DNA of 64,000 nt from Phaeosaccion multiseriatum. Taxonomy: Eukaryota; Ochrophyta, other classes. Of this stretch, positions 47,121-58,169 are shown piece by piece. The notes under the pieces were generated by a model. That model worked only from the letters and a program-made list of their open reading frames with translations. It did not search any database and was not told where the DNA came from. The stretch spans positions 1,674,001-1,738,000 of the forward strand of contig OZ218957.1 of the NCBI GenBank assembly GCA_965112735.1, given 5' to 3'. The translations under genes were made by a program, and so were the position numbers. Position 1 is the first letter of the stretch, and the number at the start of each line of letters is the position of its first letter.

Positions 47121-47196
47121 AAGCAGCAACAGCAGGGGGGATTGTGCATTAGGCACGGAGCTGTGGTCAAGAGGTGTACTGTGGAGGGGTGTGAGA
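47121..47196 (+). CDS. Zinc-repeat unit between fragments G and H
   Basis: Encodes KQQQQGGLCIRHGAVV and KRCTVEGCE: one unit of the host gene. Confidence 0.7.
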
Positions 47197-47250
47197 AGTA
47201 TATTAGAGCTTATGGGCTCAGTATTGGAGCGCTCGAGGTAAGTTGTAACC
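47197..47250 (-). mobile_element. Retroelement 3' fragment H, about 54 bp
   Basis: Contains only the terminal TATATTAGAGC ... GAGGTAAGTTGTAACC part (antisense view). Flanked by a 17-bp direct repeat TGGAGGGGTGTGAGAAG at 47181-47197 and 47251-47267, the longest target duplication seen here. Confidence 0.75.
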
Positions 47251-47340
47251 TGGAGGGGTGTGAGAAGCATTCGCGGCAGGGAGGATTGTGCACTAGGCAT
47301 GGAGCTGTGGTCAAGACATGTACTGTGAAGGGCTGTGAGA
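47251..47340 (+). CDS. Zinc-repeat unit between fragment H and copy 3
   Basis: Encodes GCEKHSRQGGLCTRHGAVV and KTCTVKGCE. The last TGTGAGA (47334-47340) is the junction with copy 3. Confidence 0.7.
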
Positions 47341-50300
47341 TGTATATTAGAGCTTATGGGCTCAGTATTGGAGCGCTCGAGGTAAGTTGTAACCATGTGT
47401 AGATGCGTGTATGTGTGGTATTGATGGAGCGTGATGTGGAGGGGAAGAGGATGGTAAGGGTGGTAGAGTAGAGGATAATGGGGAATGGGAAGGGAGTGAG
47501 GGGGGGAGGAGGAGATGAAGGGGGGTGGGAAGGAGTGAGGTGGTGGAGGTGATATGTGAACTATCCTACTGGGGGTGGTGCGGGTGACAAGGCGTGACTA
47601 ACTGTGGTTGCTATGCTGTGTGCTGATGGTCTCGCTGTCTGCTGGCTGGTGTACTCCTGCTCCTCAGGCGGCCGCTCCGTCGATGGCTCCCATGAGCCCC
47701 CAGTCGAGGGTTTCTGCTGCTTCGTGCTGCGTCATCGTGGCTCGAAGGAGGGTGCCATACCTGATCTCCCGCTGTGAGAGGGCGCGTTGAAGGGCGAGGG
47801 ACAGTTGTTGGCGCAGGAGGCCCTTGATGGGGCCCGTGGCTGCCGCCGCTGCGGGGCCGAGCCCTCTTGATGCCTTGTGGATGGCCATCGCCTCGATGAG
47901 CTCGTCCGTTTGGTGGCCCAGTCTGCCGTACGTCTCGATTGCAATGCACTTCAGGGTTGAAGTCCCGGGCAGAAAACTGCCCAGGTAGTGAATGCGCTTG
48001 CGCTCTTCGGCGGCGGCTGCTGCGTGGCCTGGCGTGGTGGAGGCCCGTCCCACGTGGGTGGGGGCGGTGGGGTTGGTGACGGTGATGTCGCAGAGGAGGT
48101 TTCTCCGCAGGGGTGCGTCCGCTCCCGGGAAGCTACCTGCGGGATAGGTCAGATCCATGCGTAGGTCTCGGCCTGCTCGGGTGCCCGTGGGGCCGTCGAA
48201 GCAGGTCTGGTCCTCTACACGTGCTCCTCCAATGCCCACGCTGTGCATCATCCTCCCGAAGGCCTTGACGAGGAGGTGGTGTGTGTGGTTGTGGAGGCCG
48301 GTGCGGGGGCAGATGGTGGCGTGGGTGGTGCTTGCCGTGCGGGCGCAGCCTGTGCCGAGGCAGGGTGGGGGCGGGTCCGCGTATGGCGTGTTGACACCGA
48401 GGTTGCGACGAAGGGCCATGGTCCATTCTGCGGGGGCCATGGTGTTGTGGCCGTGGGGGAGCGCTCCGAGGAAGGCCATGGCGCCCCTTCCTCGCTGTGA
48501 GTGGAGTCGGGCTGTTGCCATTTCCTGTGTCTCCTCTCCCCTCTGTGCCTCTGCCGGTGTGACGTCGATGGTGGCGATGCTCTGCGTCAGCTCCTCATGG
48601 CGGCGTTTGTGGATGAAGGTGGTGAGGGCCTTCTGGACGCCGTGGGTCGGTTGACGGCCTGCCTGATGGCTCCTGCGCACGTTGCGTCGCGCTGTGTCTT
48701 GGGCTTGGTGGTCAGGCGGCTCGAGTACGCGTGAGCGGGCCTCGTCGAACTGTGCCTGACCCACTGCTTGGATGAGGGGGGCCTCAGGGACCCCCTCCTC
48801 GTGCAGGAGGTTGACGCTGTCGGCGACGCTCTTGAGGGCTCCGTTGGTGAACAGCTGGTCCGGTAGGGCGCTCTCTTGGGAGCCTTCCCGGCGTGCGGTG
48901 CGGCTGAGCAGGGGGGGGAGGGTGAGCATCTTGTTGCCAAGGTATGCTGCTGGGGCGATGTCGTGGAGGCTGGTGAGGCCGAGGCCGCCGAAGCGCCGTG
49001 CCGTATGCATTTGTAGGCGCTGTGTCTCCGTCCATGGCTCCTCTTGTGCATCTGCGGCCTGCTCCAGAGGGGGGGCATCGGGGAGTCGCATGATGTGGGC
49101 CAGTGTCGCCCTGTTGGTGCGGTCTGCCCTGCTGCCGAGGGCGCGTCGGAAGATGGAGGGGTCAATGGCTCTCGCCAGGTGTGTGAGCCTGGCTGGGAGG
49201 CATTGGAGGAGGACGAGGGTGGCCGCCTGGGTGTTGTCCCACTCGCTGCAGTGTTTGGCGAGTTGGAGGTAGCCCCTGGGGTCTTCTTGGCCGAGGATGT
49301 TGCGGAGGTACTCTTCGATGTACTCCTCTGTGCCGACGGGGATGCCGGCTACCACGGTACCCTCGGTGGCAAGTGTGGCGCCCTGCCGTTGGGCGTGGTC
49401 CCTGTCAGCCTGTGTTGGCTGCTTGCCTTTGCCCATGAGGTAAACCGTTTTCCTCTCGTTGAACTCGAGGCCCAAGCCTCGGAATTGGGCTTGGAGATGG
49501 GCATGGCGTGGGGCGTAGGTCTGTAGGGGTGCGTCGGGTTCCAGCTGGTCCATGAGGTCGTCTGCGTAGGCGGAGATGGTGGGGCGGTTCGCTGCGGTGT
49601 CGGCTGTGTTCTGAACTTTCAGCACTGGGTGGATGGCGGCTGCGAACATGAGAGGCCCTTCTGGTGCTCCTTGGTTGACTCCGGAGCTCTGGTGGATGGT
49701 CTGGGTGCCGTCTGGTGTGAGGGCGTTGTGGGCGGAGGCGTGGGAGAGGCTGGCGATGGCGTAGTTGATGCCTGCTGGGTCGATGGTAGGGAGTGCGCCT
49801 GAGGCTAGGACGCCTCTGGCACGCGACACGCGGGTGTAGGCCTTGGTGATGTCATGCAGCACGACGGTTTTGCCGGCATCGTGCGCTAGCTGGGCTGCTG
49901 CGGCGTGTGTTTCCCCTCCGCCTCTGACCGCTACCGCTAGCTGTCCTGCGCTTCTGAGCTCTGGGCCCACCCTGTCCGCGATGAGCTTCATGTGACAGCT
50001 CTCCACGAGGCTGCGGTAGAGGTTGGGGGATGTCACAGGACGCGCTTTCTCGCCGAGGGCTGCGGCGCTGGTGCTGAACCACCGTTTGGCGAGCTGTGGA
50101 GGCAGTGGAGTGTCCCCCGTTCGGAGCAGCTCGTAGGTGTCAGTCAGAGCCTCCACGATTGCGTACTCCTGGGGGCTGTCCGGGGGTACTTGACGTGGCT
50201 CGCCCTGCGCCCGTCTGCTCCTTGGCCCTTCCAGTAGTTGACCCTCCGGTAGGTCAGCAGCATGGCTGTGCTGATCTCCTCTCTGGTGACGTCGTTGCCA

Positions 50301-52489
50301 TTCTCGGGGTGCTCCTGCACCTGGGTTCTGGCGTACTCCCTGGCTGCTGTTGCTGCTGTGTTGATCTCTTCGAGGCTCTCGTCGACGTGCGCTTGCTGGA
50401 GGCGTCGAAAGGTCTCGTGTGTGGGAGGGAGGTGGCCGTCTCTGCTCTTTGTGCTGAGCCTCGCCGCGGCCTTGTGCAGGCCTCCGGGTTTGGTGAGCAG
50501 GTGGGCGCAGGTTTCTCTCCGTCGCTCCTCTGTCTGTGCCTGTGCTGGGGGTGGTGGGCGGCGTGCGTGTGCTGTGGCTATCGCTGCTTGTGCGAGTGGG
50601 GCGATGTCGAGGTCGAGGACCATCTGTATCCGCTGCTGGCGGCTGTAGGCTCCGTCTTTAGAGAAGAGCATGGCAGGGAGGAGGTGGTGGAAGACATCCC
50701 ATGCCAGAAGGGTGTGGAGGGTGGCGTCGGTGGGTCCGTTCTTGTGGGCCCTCAGCGCCCTGTTCCAGTTGTTGAGCGCTCTTTGCTGTAAGCTGATAAT
50801 CAAGCTTACGTGGCGGGGGTTGCACTGCGCTACTGTCTCAAACACGAGTGTTGAGAGGATGGTACCCTGCGGGTCCAGGGCCCCTAGGCGGAGGACGTTT
50901 GGGTGCTGCATGGGCCATCCTTCCTCGGGTGTATCGTCGTTGGCTGGCCCTTCTCCGTCCCCTCCGTCCCCGCCGCTACCTCCTTGGCCTCTGCTCCGTC
51001 CTCCTCCCCCTCGTCTCGCTGCTGCTGCTGTGGTTCCTTGCGTGCGTGTGCTATCTCCCCCTGCCCTTTCTCTCTGAGGTCCCCTCTCTGCTGCTGCTCC
51101 TTGTCCGTTTCCTTCCCCCTCCCTCGTCCTCCTCTTCGTCCTTCTACTCCACTTGGCGCTGCTGCGATTGCTCCTCCTCCTCCTCCTCCTCCTTCCGCGT
51201 GCCCTCGCCCTCCTCCTCTGCCCGTGGGGGTGGTGGGTTGGTACGGGTTGAGCCTGGCCGTTGCTGTCGTGTGCTGGGGCGTTGCCGTACGCGACGGGTC
51301 CTCGTTTGGGTCTGGGCCTAGATAGGCGTTCTCGAGGTCGTTGAGGGGGCCTTGGTAGGCCGATGCTGCGTTGCCTTGGGTGAGGATGGTCCTGAGGGCG
51401 GGGATGGCTCGTTGAGCTTGGTAGCCAGCCATGCAGCCTTGCGCGGGGCAGGGGAGGTTGCCTGGTGGTATGACGGGCTGCTGGTTGGCTCTCCTCAGTG
51501 TGGCTTGGTCGTTCAGGTGGTGAAGGAGGCACGCGGGGTGAACGGTGTGTTGGCAGCGTCGGGTGCGTACTGGCCACTCCGTGGTTGGTGCGATGAAAGG
51601 GGGGTCCGCGTCAGACATGCATATGCAGCATATCGGGGCTGGGGGGGCGGTAGGTTGGGGTGGGGGTGTGTGTCGGGTGGTGGGGGGTGGCTGGGACTGG
51701 CGGCGCCGTCCTTGGCTGGCCTGCGCGTGCTGCTGATGCGACTCTCTGCGCTCCCTCGCTAGGCGATCCCTTGCGCGGCCCATAGCTCTCCCTCCTTGTG
51801 CTGTGATGGCCTGCTCGATCGTGTGCCGGTAGCAGGGGTTGCGGCAGTAGGGGCAGAGGTGGTCGTTGCGGTTGGGGTACGTGCTCATGACTCCCAATGC
51901 GCAGTGGTTGTGCACGTGATGTTCGTCTTCGTGCATGGCGACTTGTGCTTGGCCAGTGAGCGGTTCCATACACACCGGGCAGTTGGGTAGCTCCTCGTTG
52001 TTGGTGGGGTCGCCTCCTCCTTCTGCTTCGTCACCTCCTCCCTCTGCTTGCCCTTCCCCTCCTTCTGCCGCTGCTTCCCGTGCCAGTGCTGGGCGCTCTC
52101 CTCCGCCTCTGCTGTTTTCGCCCTCTCCCCCCCCTGCTACTACTCTTCCGTCGCGGTCTCCTCGTCCCCCTCCCCTGTGTCCCGCTCGCTCTCCTCTCCC
52201 TTCTCCCTCCGGGTCGTGCTCCCGTGTAGTGTCTGTCCCACCTGCTCTTGTCGGTGGGGGCATGCTGCGAGCTCGTGGTGGGATGGTTGACGATGCCGGG
52301 AGGTGTGCTGCTTCGTATGCTCGTATGCATGTGTGGCATATGGGCTGCCGTAGGCCTGCTTGCGGGAAGCTTCTGAGGAGGGATCTGCCGGAGTTTCTGT
52401 GGGCCAGGTTGCCGCATCCACGTATACAGTCACGTAGCTGATACGTTCTGTTCTGTGGTCCGCTCTGTGGGCCGTTGGCGCGGTAGGGC
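47341..52489 (-). mobile_element. 5'-truncated retrotransposon, copy 3
   Basis: About 5.15 kb, starting at the equivalent of copy 1 position 8893 (just after the C2H2 finger). TGTGAGA flanks it at 47334-47340 and 52490-52496. Four bases (GGGC on the plus strand, 52486-52489) at the 5' junction match neither element nor target and look like filler. Subfamily B. Confidence 0.9.
47664..52485 (-). pseudogene. Truncated polyprotein of copy 3
   Basis: Lacks the N-terminal disordered part and C2H2 finger, and has no native start. The 8-G run near 52130 is of full length, so the frame passes into the RING-like domains. Breaks: 5 instead of 6 G in the linker (about 51113) and 5 instead of 6 at about 50188, just before the reverse transcriptase. 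From 50156 to the stop at 47664 the RT and endonuclease region is intact (830 residues). Confidence 0.75.
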
Positions 52490-52577
52490 TGTGAGAAGCA
52501 TTCGCAGCAGGGAGGATTGTGCAGTAGCCACGGAGCTGCGAGAATGCGTAAGAGGTGTACTGTGGAGGGGTGTGAGA
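52490..52577 (+). CDS. Zinc-repeat unit between copies 3 and 4
   Basis: Encodes CEKHSQQGGLCSSHGAA and KRCTVEGCE; host sequence bounded by two retroelement junctions. Confidence 0.7.
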
Positions 52578-55500
52578 TGTATATTAGAGCTTATGGACTC
52601 AGTATTGGAGCGCTCGAGGTAAGTTGTAACCATGTGTAGATGCGTGTATGTGTGGTATTGATGGAGCGTGAGGTGGAGGGGAAGAGGATGGTAAGGGTGG
52701 TAGAGTAGAGGATAATGGGGAATGGGAAGGGAGTGAAGGGGGGAGGAGGAGATGAAGGGGTGTGGGAAGGAGTGAGGTGGTGGAGGTGATATGTGAACTA
52801 ACCTACTGTGGGTGGTGCGGGTGACAAGGCGTGACTAACTGTGGTTGCTATGCTGTGTGCTGATGGTCTCGCTGTCTGCTGGCTGGTGTACTCCTGCTCC
52901 TCAGGCGGCCGCTCCGTCGATGGCTCCCATGAGCCCCCAGTCGAGGGTTTCTGCTGCTTCGTGCTGCGTCATGGTGGCTCGAAGGAGGGTGCCATACCTG
53001 ATCTCCCGCTGTGAGAGGGCGCGTTGAAGGGCGAGGGACAGTTGTTGGCGCAGGAGGCCCTTGATGGGGCCCGTGGCTGCCGCCGCTGCGGGGCCGAGCC
53101 CTCTTGATGCCTTGTGGATGGCCATCGCCTCGATGAGCTCGTCCGTTTGGTGGCCCAGTCTGCCGTACGTCTCGATTGCAATGCACTTCAGGGTTGAAGT
53201 CCCGGGCAGAAAACTGCCCAGGTAGTGGGTGCGCTTGCGTTCTTCGGCGGCGGCTGCTGCGTGGCCTGGCGTGGTGGAGGCCCGTCCCACGTGAGTGGGG
53301 GCGGTGGGGTTGGTGACGGTGATGTCGCAGAGGAGGTTTCTCCGCAGGGGTGCGTCCGCTCCCGGGAAGCTACCTGCGGGATAGGTCAGATCCATGCGTA
53401 GGTCTCGGCCTGCTCGGGTGCCCGTGGGGCCGTCGAAGCAGGTCTGGTCCTCTACACGTGCTCCTCCAATGCCCACGCTGTGCATCATCCTCCCGAAGGC
53501 CTTGACGAGGAGGTGGTGTGTGTGGTTGTGGAGGCCGGTGCGGGGGCAGATGGTGGCGTGGGTGGTGCTTGCCGTGCGGGCGCAGCCTGTGCCGAGGCAG
53601 GGTGGGGGCGGGTCCGCGTATGGCGTGTTGACACCGAGGTTGCGACGAAGGGCCATGGTCCATTCTGCGGGGGCCATGGTGTTGTGGCCGTGGGGGAGCG
53701 CTCCGAGGAAGGCCATGGCGCCCCTTCCTCGCTGTGAGTGGAGTCGGGCTGTTGCCATTTCCTGTGTCTCCTCTCCCCTCTGTGCCTCTGCCGGTGTGAC
53801 GTCGATGGTGGCGATGCTCTGCGTCAGCTCCTCATGGCGGCGTTTGTGGATGAAGGTGGTGAGGGCCTTCTGGACGCCGTGGGTCGGTTGACGGCCTGCC
53901 TGATGGCTCCTGCGCACGTTGCGTCGCGCTGTGTCTTGGGCTTGGTGGTCAGGCGGCTCGAGTACGCGTGAGCGGGCCTCGTCGAACTGTGCCTGACCCA
54001 CTGCTTGGATGAGGGGGGCCTCAGGGACCCCCTCCTCGTGCAGGAGGTTGACGCTGTCGGCGCCGCTCTTGAGGGCTCCGTTGGTGAACAGCTGGTCCGG
54101 TAGGGCGCTCTCTTGGGAGCCGTCCCGGCGTGCGGTGCGGCTGAGCAGGGGGGGGAGGGTGAGCATCTTGTTGCCAAGGTATGCTGCTGGGGCGATGTCG
54201 TGGAGGCTGGTGAGGCCGAGGCCGCCGAAGCGCCGTGCCGTATGCATTTGTAGGCGCTGTGTCTCCGTCCATGGCTCCTCTTGTGCATCTGCGGCCTGCT
54301 CCAGAGGGGGGCATCGGGGAGGCGCATGATGTGGGCCAGTGTCGCCCTGTTGGTGCGGTCTGCCCTGCTGCCGAGGGCGCGTCGGAAGATGGAGGGGTCA
54401 ATGGCTCTCGCCAGGTGTGTGAGCCTGGCTGGGAGGCATTGGAGGAGGACGAGGGTGGCCGCCTGGGTGTTGTCCCACTCGCTGCAGTGTTTGGCGAGTT
54501 GGAGGTAGCCCCTGGGGTCTTCTTGGCCGAGGATGTTGCGGAGGTACTCTTCGATGTACTCCTCCGTGCCGACGGGGATGCCGGCTACCACGGTACCCTC
54601 GGTGGCAAGTGTGGCGCCCTGCCGTTGGGCGTGGTCCCTGTCAGCCTGTGTTGGCTGCTTGCCTTTGCCCATGAGGTAAACCGTTTTCCTCTCGTTGAAC
54701 TCGAGGCCCAAGCCTCGGAATTGGGCTTGGAGATGGGCATGGCGTGGGGCGTAGGTCTGTAGGGGTGCGTCGGGTTCCAGCTGGTCCATGAGGTCGTCTG
54801 CGTAGGCGGAGATGGTGGGGCGGTTCGCTGCGGTGTCGGCTGTGTTCTGAACTTTCAGCACTGGGTGGATGGCGGCTGCGAACATGAGAGGCCCTTCTGG
54901 TGCTCCTTGGTTGACTCCGGAGCTCTGGTGGATGGTCTGGGTGCCGTCTGGTGTGAGGGCGTTGTGGGCGGAGGCGTGGGAGAGGCTGGCGATGGCGTAG
55001 TTGATGCCTGCTGGGTCGATGGTAGGGAGTGCGCCTGAGGCAAGGACGCCTCTGGCACGCGACACGCGGGTGTAGGCCTTGGTGATGTCATGCAGCACGA
55101 CGGTTTTGCCGGCATCGTGCGCTAGCTGGGCTGCTGCGGCGTGTGTTTCCCCTCCGCCTCTGACCGCTACCGCTAGCTGTCCTGCGCTTCTGAGCTCTGG
55201 GCCCACCCTGTCCGCGATGAGCTTCATGTGACAGCTCTCCACGAGGCTGCGGTAGAGGTTGGGGGATGTCACAGGACGCGCTTTCTCGCCGAGGGCTGCG
55301 GCGCTGGTGCTGAACCACCGTTTGGCGAGCTGTGGAGGCAGTGGAGTGTCCCCCGTTCGGAGCAGCTCGTAGGTGTCAGTCAGAGCCTCCACGATTGCGT
55401 ACTCCTGGGGGCTGTCCGGGGGGTACTTGACGTGGCTCGCCCTGCGCCCGTCTGCTCCTTGGCCCTTCCAGTAGTTGACCCTCCGGTAGGTCAGCAGCAT

Positions 55501-57599
55501 GGCTGTGCTGATCTCCTCTCTGGTGACGTCGTTGCCATTCTCGGGGTGCTCCTGCACCTGGGTTCTGGCGTACTCCCTGGCTGCTGTTGCTGCTGTGTTG
55601 ATCTCTTCGAGGCTCTCGTCGACGTGCGCTTGCTGGAGGCGTCGAAAGGTCTCGTGTGTGGGAGGGAGGTGGCCGTCTCTGCTCTTTGTGCTGAGCCTCG
55701 CCGCGGCCTTGTGCAGGCCTCCGGGTTTGGTGAGCAGGTGGGCGCAGGTTTCTCTCCGTCGCTCCTCTGTCTGTGCCTGTGCTGGGGGTGGTGGGCGGCG
55801 TGCGTGTGCTGTGGCTATCGCTGCTTGTGCGAGTGGGGCGATGTCGAGGTCGAGGACCATCTGTATCCGCTGCTGGCGGCTGTAGGCTCCGTCTTTAGAG
55901 AAGAGCATGGCAGGGAGGAGGTGGTGGAAGACATCCCATGCCAGAAGGGTGTGGAGGGTGGCGTCGGTGGGTCCGTTCTTGTGGGCCCTCAGCGCCCTGT
56001 TCCAGTTGTTGAGCGCTCTTTGCTGTAAGCTGATAATCAAGCTTACGTGGCGGGGGTTGCACTGCGCTACTGTCTCAAACACGAGTGTTGAGAGGATGGT
56101 ACCCTGCGGGTCCAGGGCCCCTAGGCGGAGGACGTTTGGGTGCTGCATGGGCCATCCTTCCTCGGGTGTATCGTCGTTGGCTGGCCCTTCTCCGTCCCCT
56201 CCGTCCCCGCCGCTACCTCCTTGGCCTCTGCTCCGTCCTCCTCCCCCTCGTCTCGCTGCTGCTGCTGTGGTTCCTTGCGTGCGTGTGCTATCTCCCCCTG
56301 CCCTTTCTCTCTGAGGTCCCCTCTCTGCTGCTGCTCCTTGTCCGTTTCCTTCCCCCTCCCTCGTCCTCCTCTTCCTCCTTCTACTCCACTTGGCGCTGCT
56401 GCGATTGCGCCTCCTCCTCCTCCTCCTCCTTCTTCCGCGTGCCCTCGCCCTCCTCCTCTGCCCGTGGGGGTGGTGGGTTGGTACGGGTTGAGCCTGGCCG
56501 TTGCTGTCGTGTGCTGGGGCGTTGCCGTACGCGACGGGTCCTCGTTTGGGTCTGGGCCTAGATAGGCGTTCTCGAGGTCGTTGAGGGGGCCTTGGTAGGC
56601 CGATGCTGCGTTGCCTTGGGTGAGGATGGTCCTGAGGGCGGGGATGGCTCGTTGAGCTTGGTAGCCAGCCATGCAGCCTTGCGCGGGGCAGGGGAGGTTG
56701 CCTGGTGGTATGACGGGCTGCTGGTTGGCTCTCCTCAGTGTGGCTTGGTCGTTCAGGTGGTGAAGGAGGCACGCGGGGTGAACGGTGTGTTGGCAGCGTC
56801 GGGTGCGTACTGGCCACTCCGTGGTTGGTGCGATGAAAGGGGGGTCCGCGTCAGACATGCATATGCAGCATATCGGGGCTGGGGGGGCGGTAGGTTGGGG
56901 TGGGGGTGTGTGTCGGGTGGTGGGGGGTGGCTGGGACTGGCGGCGCCGTCCTTGGCTGGCCTGCGCGTGCTGCTGATGCGACTCTCTGCGCTCCCTCGCT
57001 AGGCGATCCCTTGCGCGGCCCATAGCTCTCCCTCCTTGTGCTGTGATGGCCTGCTCGATCGTGTGCCGGTAGCAGGGGTTGCGGCAGTAGGGGCAGAGGT
57101 GGTCGTTGCGGTTGGGGTACGTGCTCATGACTCCCAATGCGCAGTGGTTGTGCACGTGATGTTCGTCTTCGTGCATGGCGACTTGTGCTTGGCCAGTGAG
57201 CGGTTCCATACACACCGGGCAGTTGGGTAGCTCCTCGTTGTTGGTGGGGTCGCCTCCTCCTTCTGCTTCGTCACCTCCTCCCTCTGCTTGCCCTTCCCCT
57301 CCTTCTGCCGCTGCTTCCCGTGCCAGTGCTGGGCGCTCTCCTCCGCCTCTGCTGTTTTCGCCCTCTCCCCCCCCTGCTACTACTCTTCCGTCGCGGTCTC
57401 CTCGTCCCCCTCCCCTGTGTCCCGCTCGCTCTCCTCTCCCTTCTCCCTCCGGGTCGTGCTCCCGTGTAGTGTCTGTCCCACCTGCTCTTGTCGGTGGGGG
57501 CATGCTGCGAGCTCGTGGTGGGATGGTTGACGATGCCGGGAGGTGTGCTGCTTCGTATGCTCGTATGCATGTGTGGCATATGGGCTGCCGTAGGCCTGC
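52578..57599 (-). mobile_element. 5'-truncated retrotransposon, copy 4, inserted in the junction of copy 6
   Basis: About 5.0 kb, 5' end at the equivalent of copy 1 position 9019. Flanked by TGTGAGA at 52571-52577 and 57600-57606. Immediately beyond the second flank lies the 3' end of copy 6, so the two elements are head-to-tail with only the seven target bases between them. Subfamily A. Confidence 0.9.
52901..57599 (-). pseudogene. Truncated polyprotein of copy 4
   Basis: Begins within the Cys cluster upstream of the RING-like domains. The 8-G run (57370) is in frame; breaks lie at the G run near 56353 (5 instead of 6) and the run near 54306 (6 instead of 7), between RT and endonuclease. 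A GGA repeat in the linker is one unit longer than in other copies. Stop at 52901. Confidence 0.75.
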
Positions 57600-57606
57600 T
57601 GTGAGA

Positions 57607-58087
57607 TGTATATTAGAGCTTATGGGCTCAGTATTGGAGCGCTCGAGGTAAGTTGTAACCATGTGTAGATGCGTGTATGTGTGGTATTGATGGAGCGTGA
57701 TGTGGAGGGGAAGAGGATGGTAAGGGTGGTAGAGTAGAGGATAATGGGGAATGGGAAGGGAGTGAGGGGGGGAGGAGGAGATGAAGGGGGGTGGGAAGGA
57801 GTGAGGTGGTGGAGGTGATATGTGAACTATCCTACTGGGGGTGGTGCGGGTGACAAGGCGTGACTAACTGTGGTTGCTATGCTGTGTGCTGATGGTCTCG
57901 CTGTCTGCTGGCTGGTGTACTCCTGCTCCTCAGGCGGCCGCTCCGTCGATGGCTCCCATGAGCCCCCAGTCGAGGGTTTCTGCTGCTTCGTGCTGCGTCA
58001 TCGTGGCTCGAAGGAGGGTGCCATACCTGATCTCCCGCTGTGAGAGGGCGCGTTGAAGGGCGAGGGACAGTTGTTGGCGCAGGAGGC
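57607..58087 (-). mobile_element. Severely 5'-truncated retrotransposon, copy 6
   Basis: 481 bp: only the last 52 or so codons of the polyprotein and the 3' UTR (from the equivalent of copy 1 position 13559). TGTGAGA at 57600-57606 and 58088-58094. Subfamily B by its 3' UTR (CCTACTGGGGGTGG on the plus strand). Confidence 0.9.
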
Positions 58088-58169
58088 TGTGAGATGTATC
58101 GGGTCCAAGGAGGGTTGTGCACTAGGCATGGAGCTGTGGTCAAGACTTGTACTGTGGAGGGGTGTGAGA
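58088..58169 (+). CDS. Zinc-repeat unit between copies 6 and 5
   Basis: Encodes CEMYRVQGGLCTRHGAVV and KTCTVEGCE, nearly the same unit as the one next to copy 2 at about 14190-14270 in the left locus. Confidence 0.7.

Noticed and set aside
47039-58169. Spaced TGTGAGA repeats suggestive of a CRISPR-like array
   Set aside because: Spacing is irregular and explained by retroelement junctions in zinc-repeat coding units; the locus is eukaryotic.
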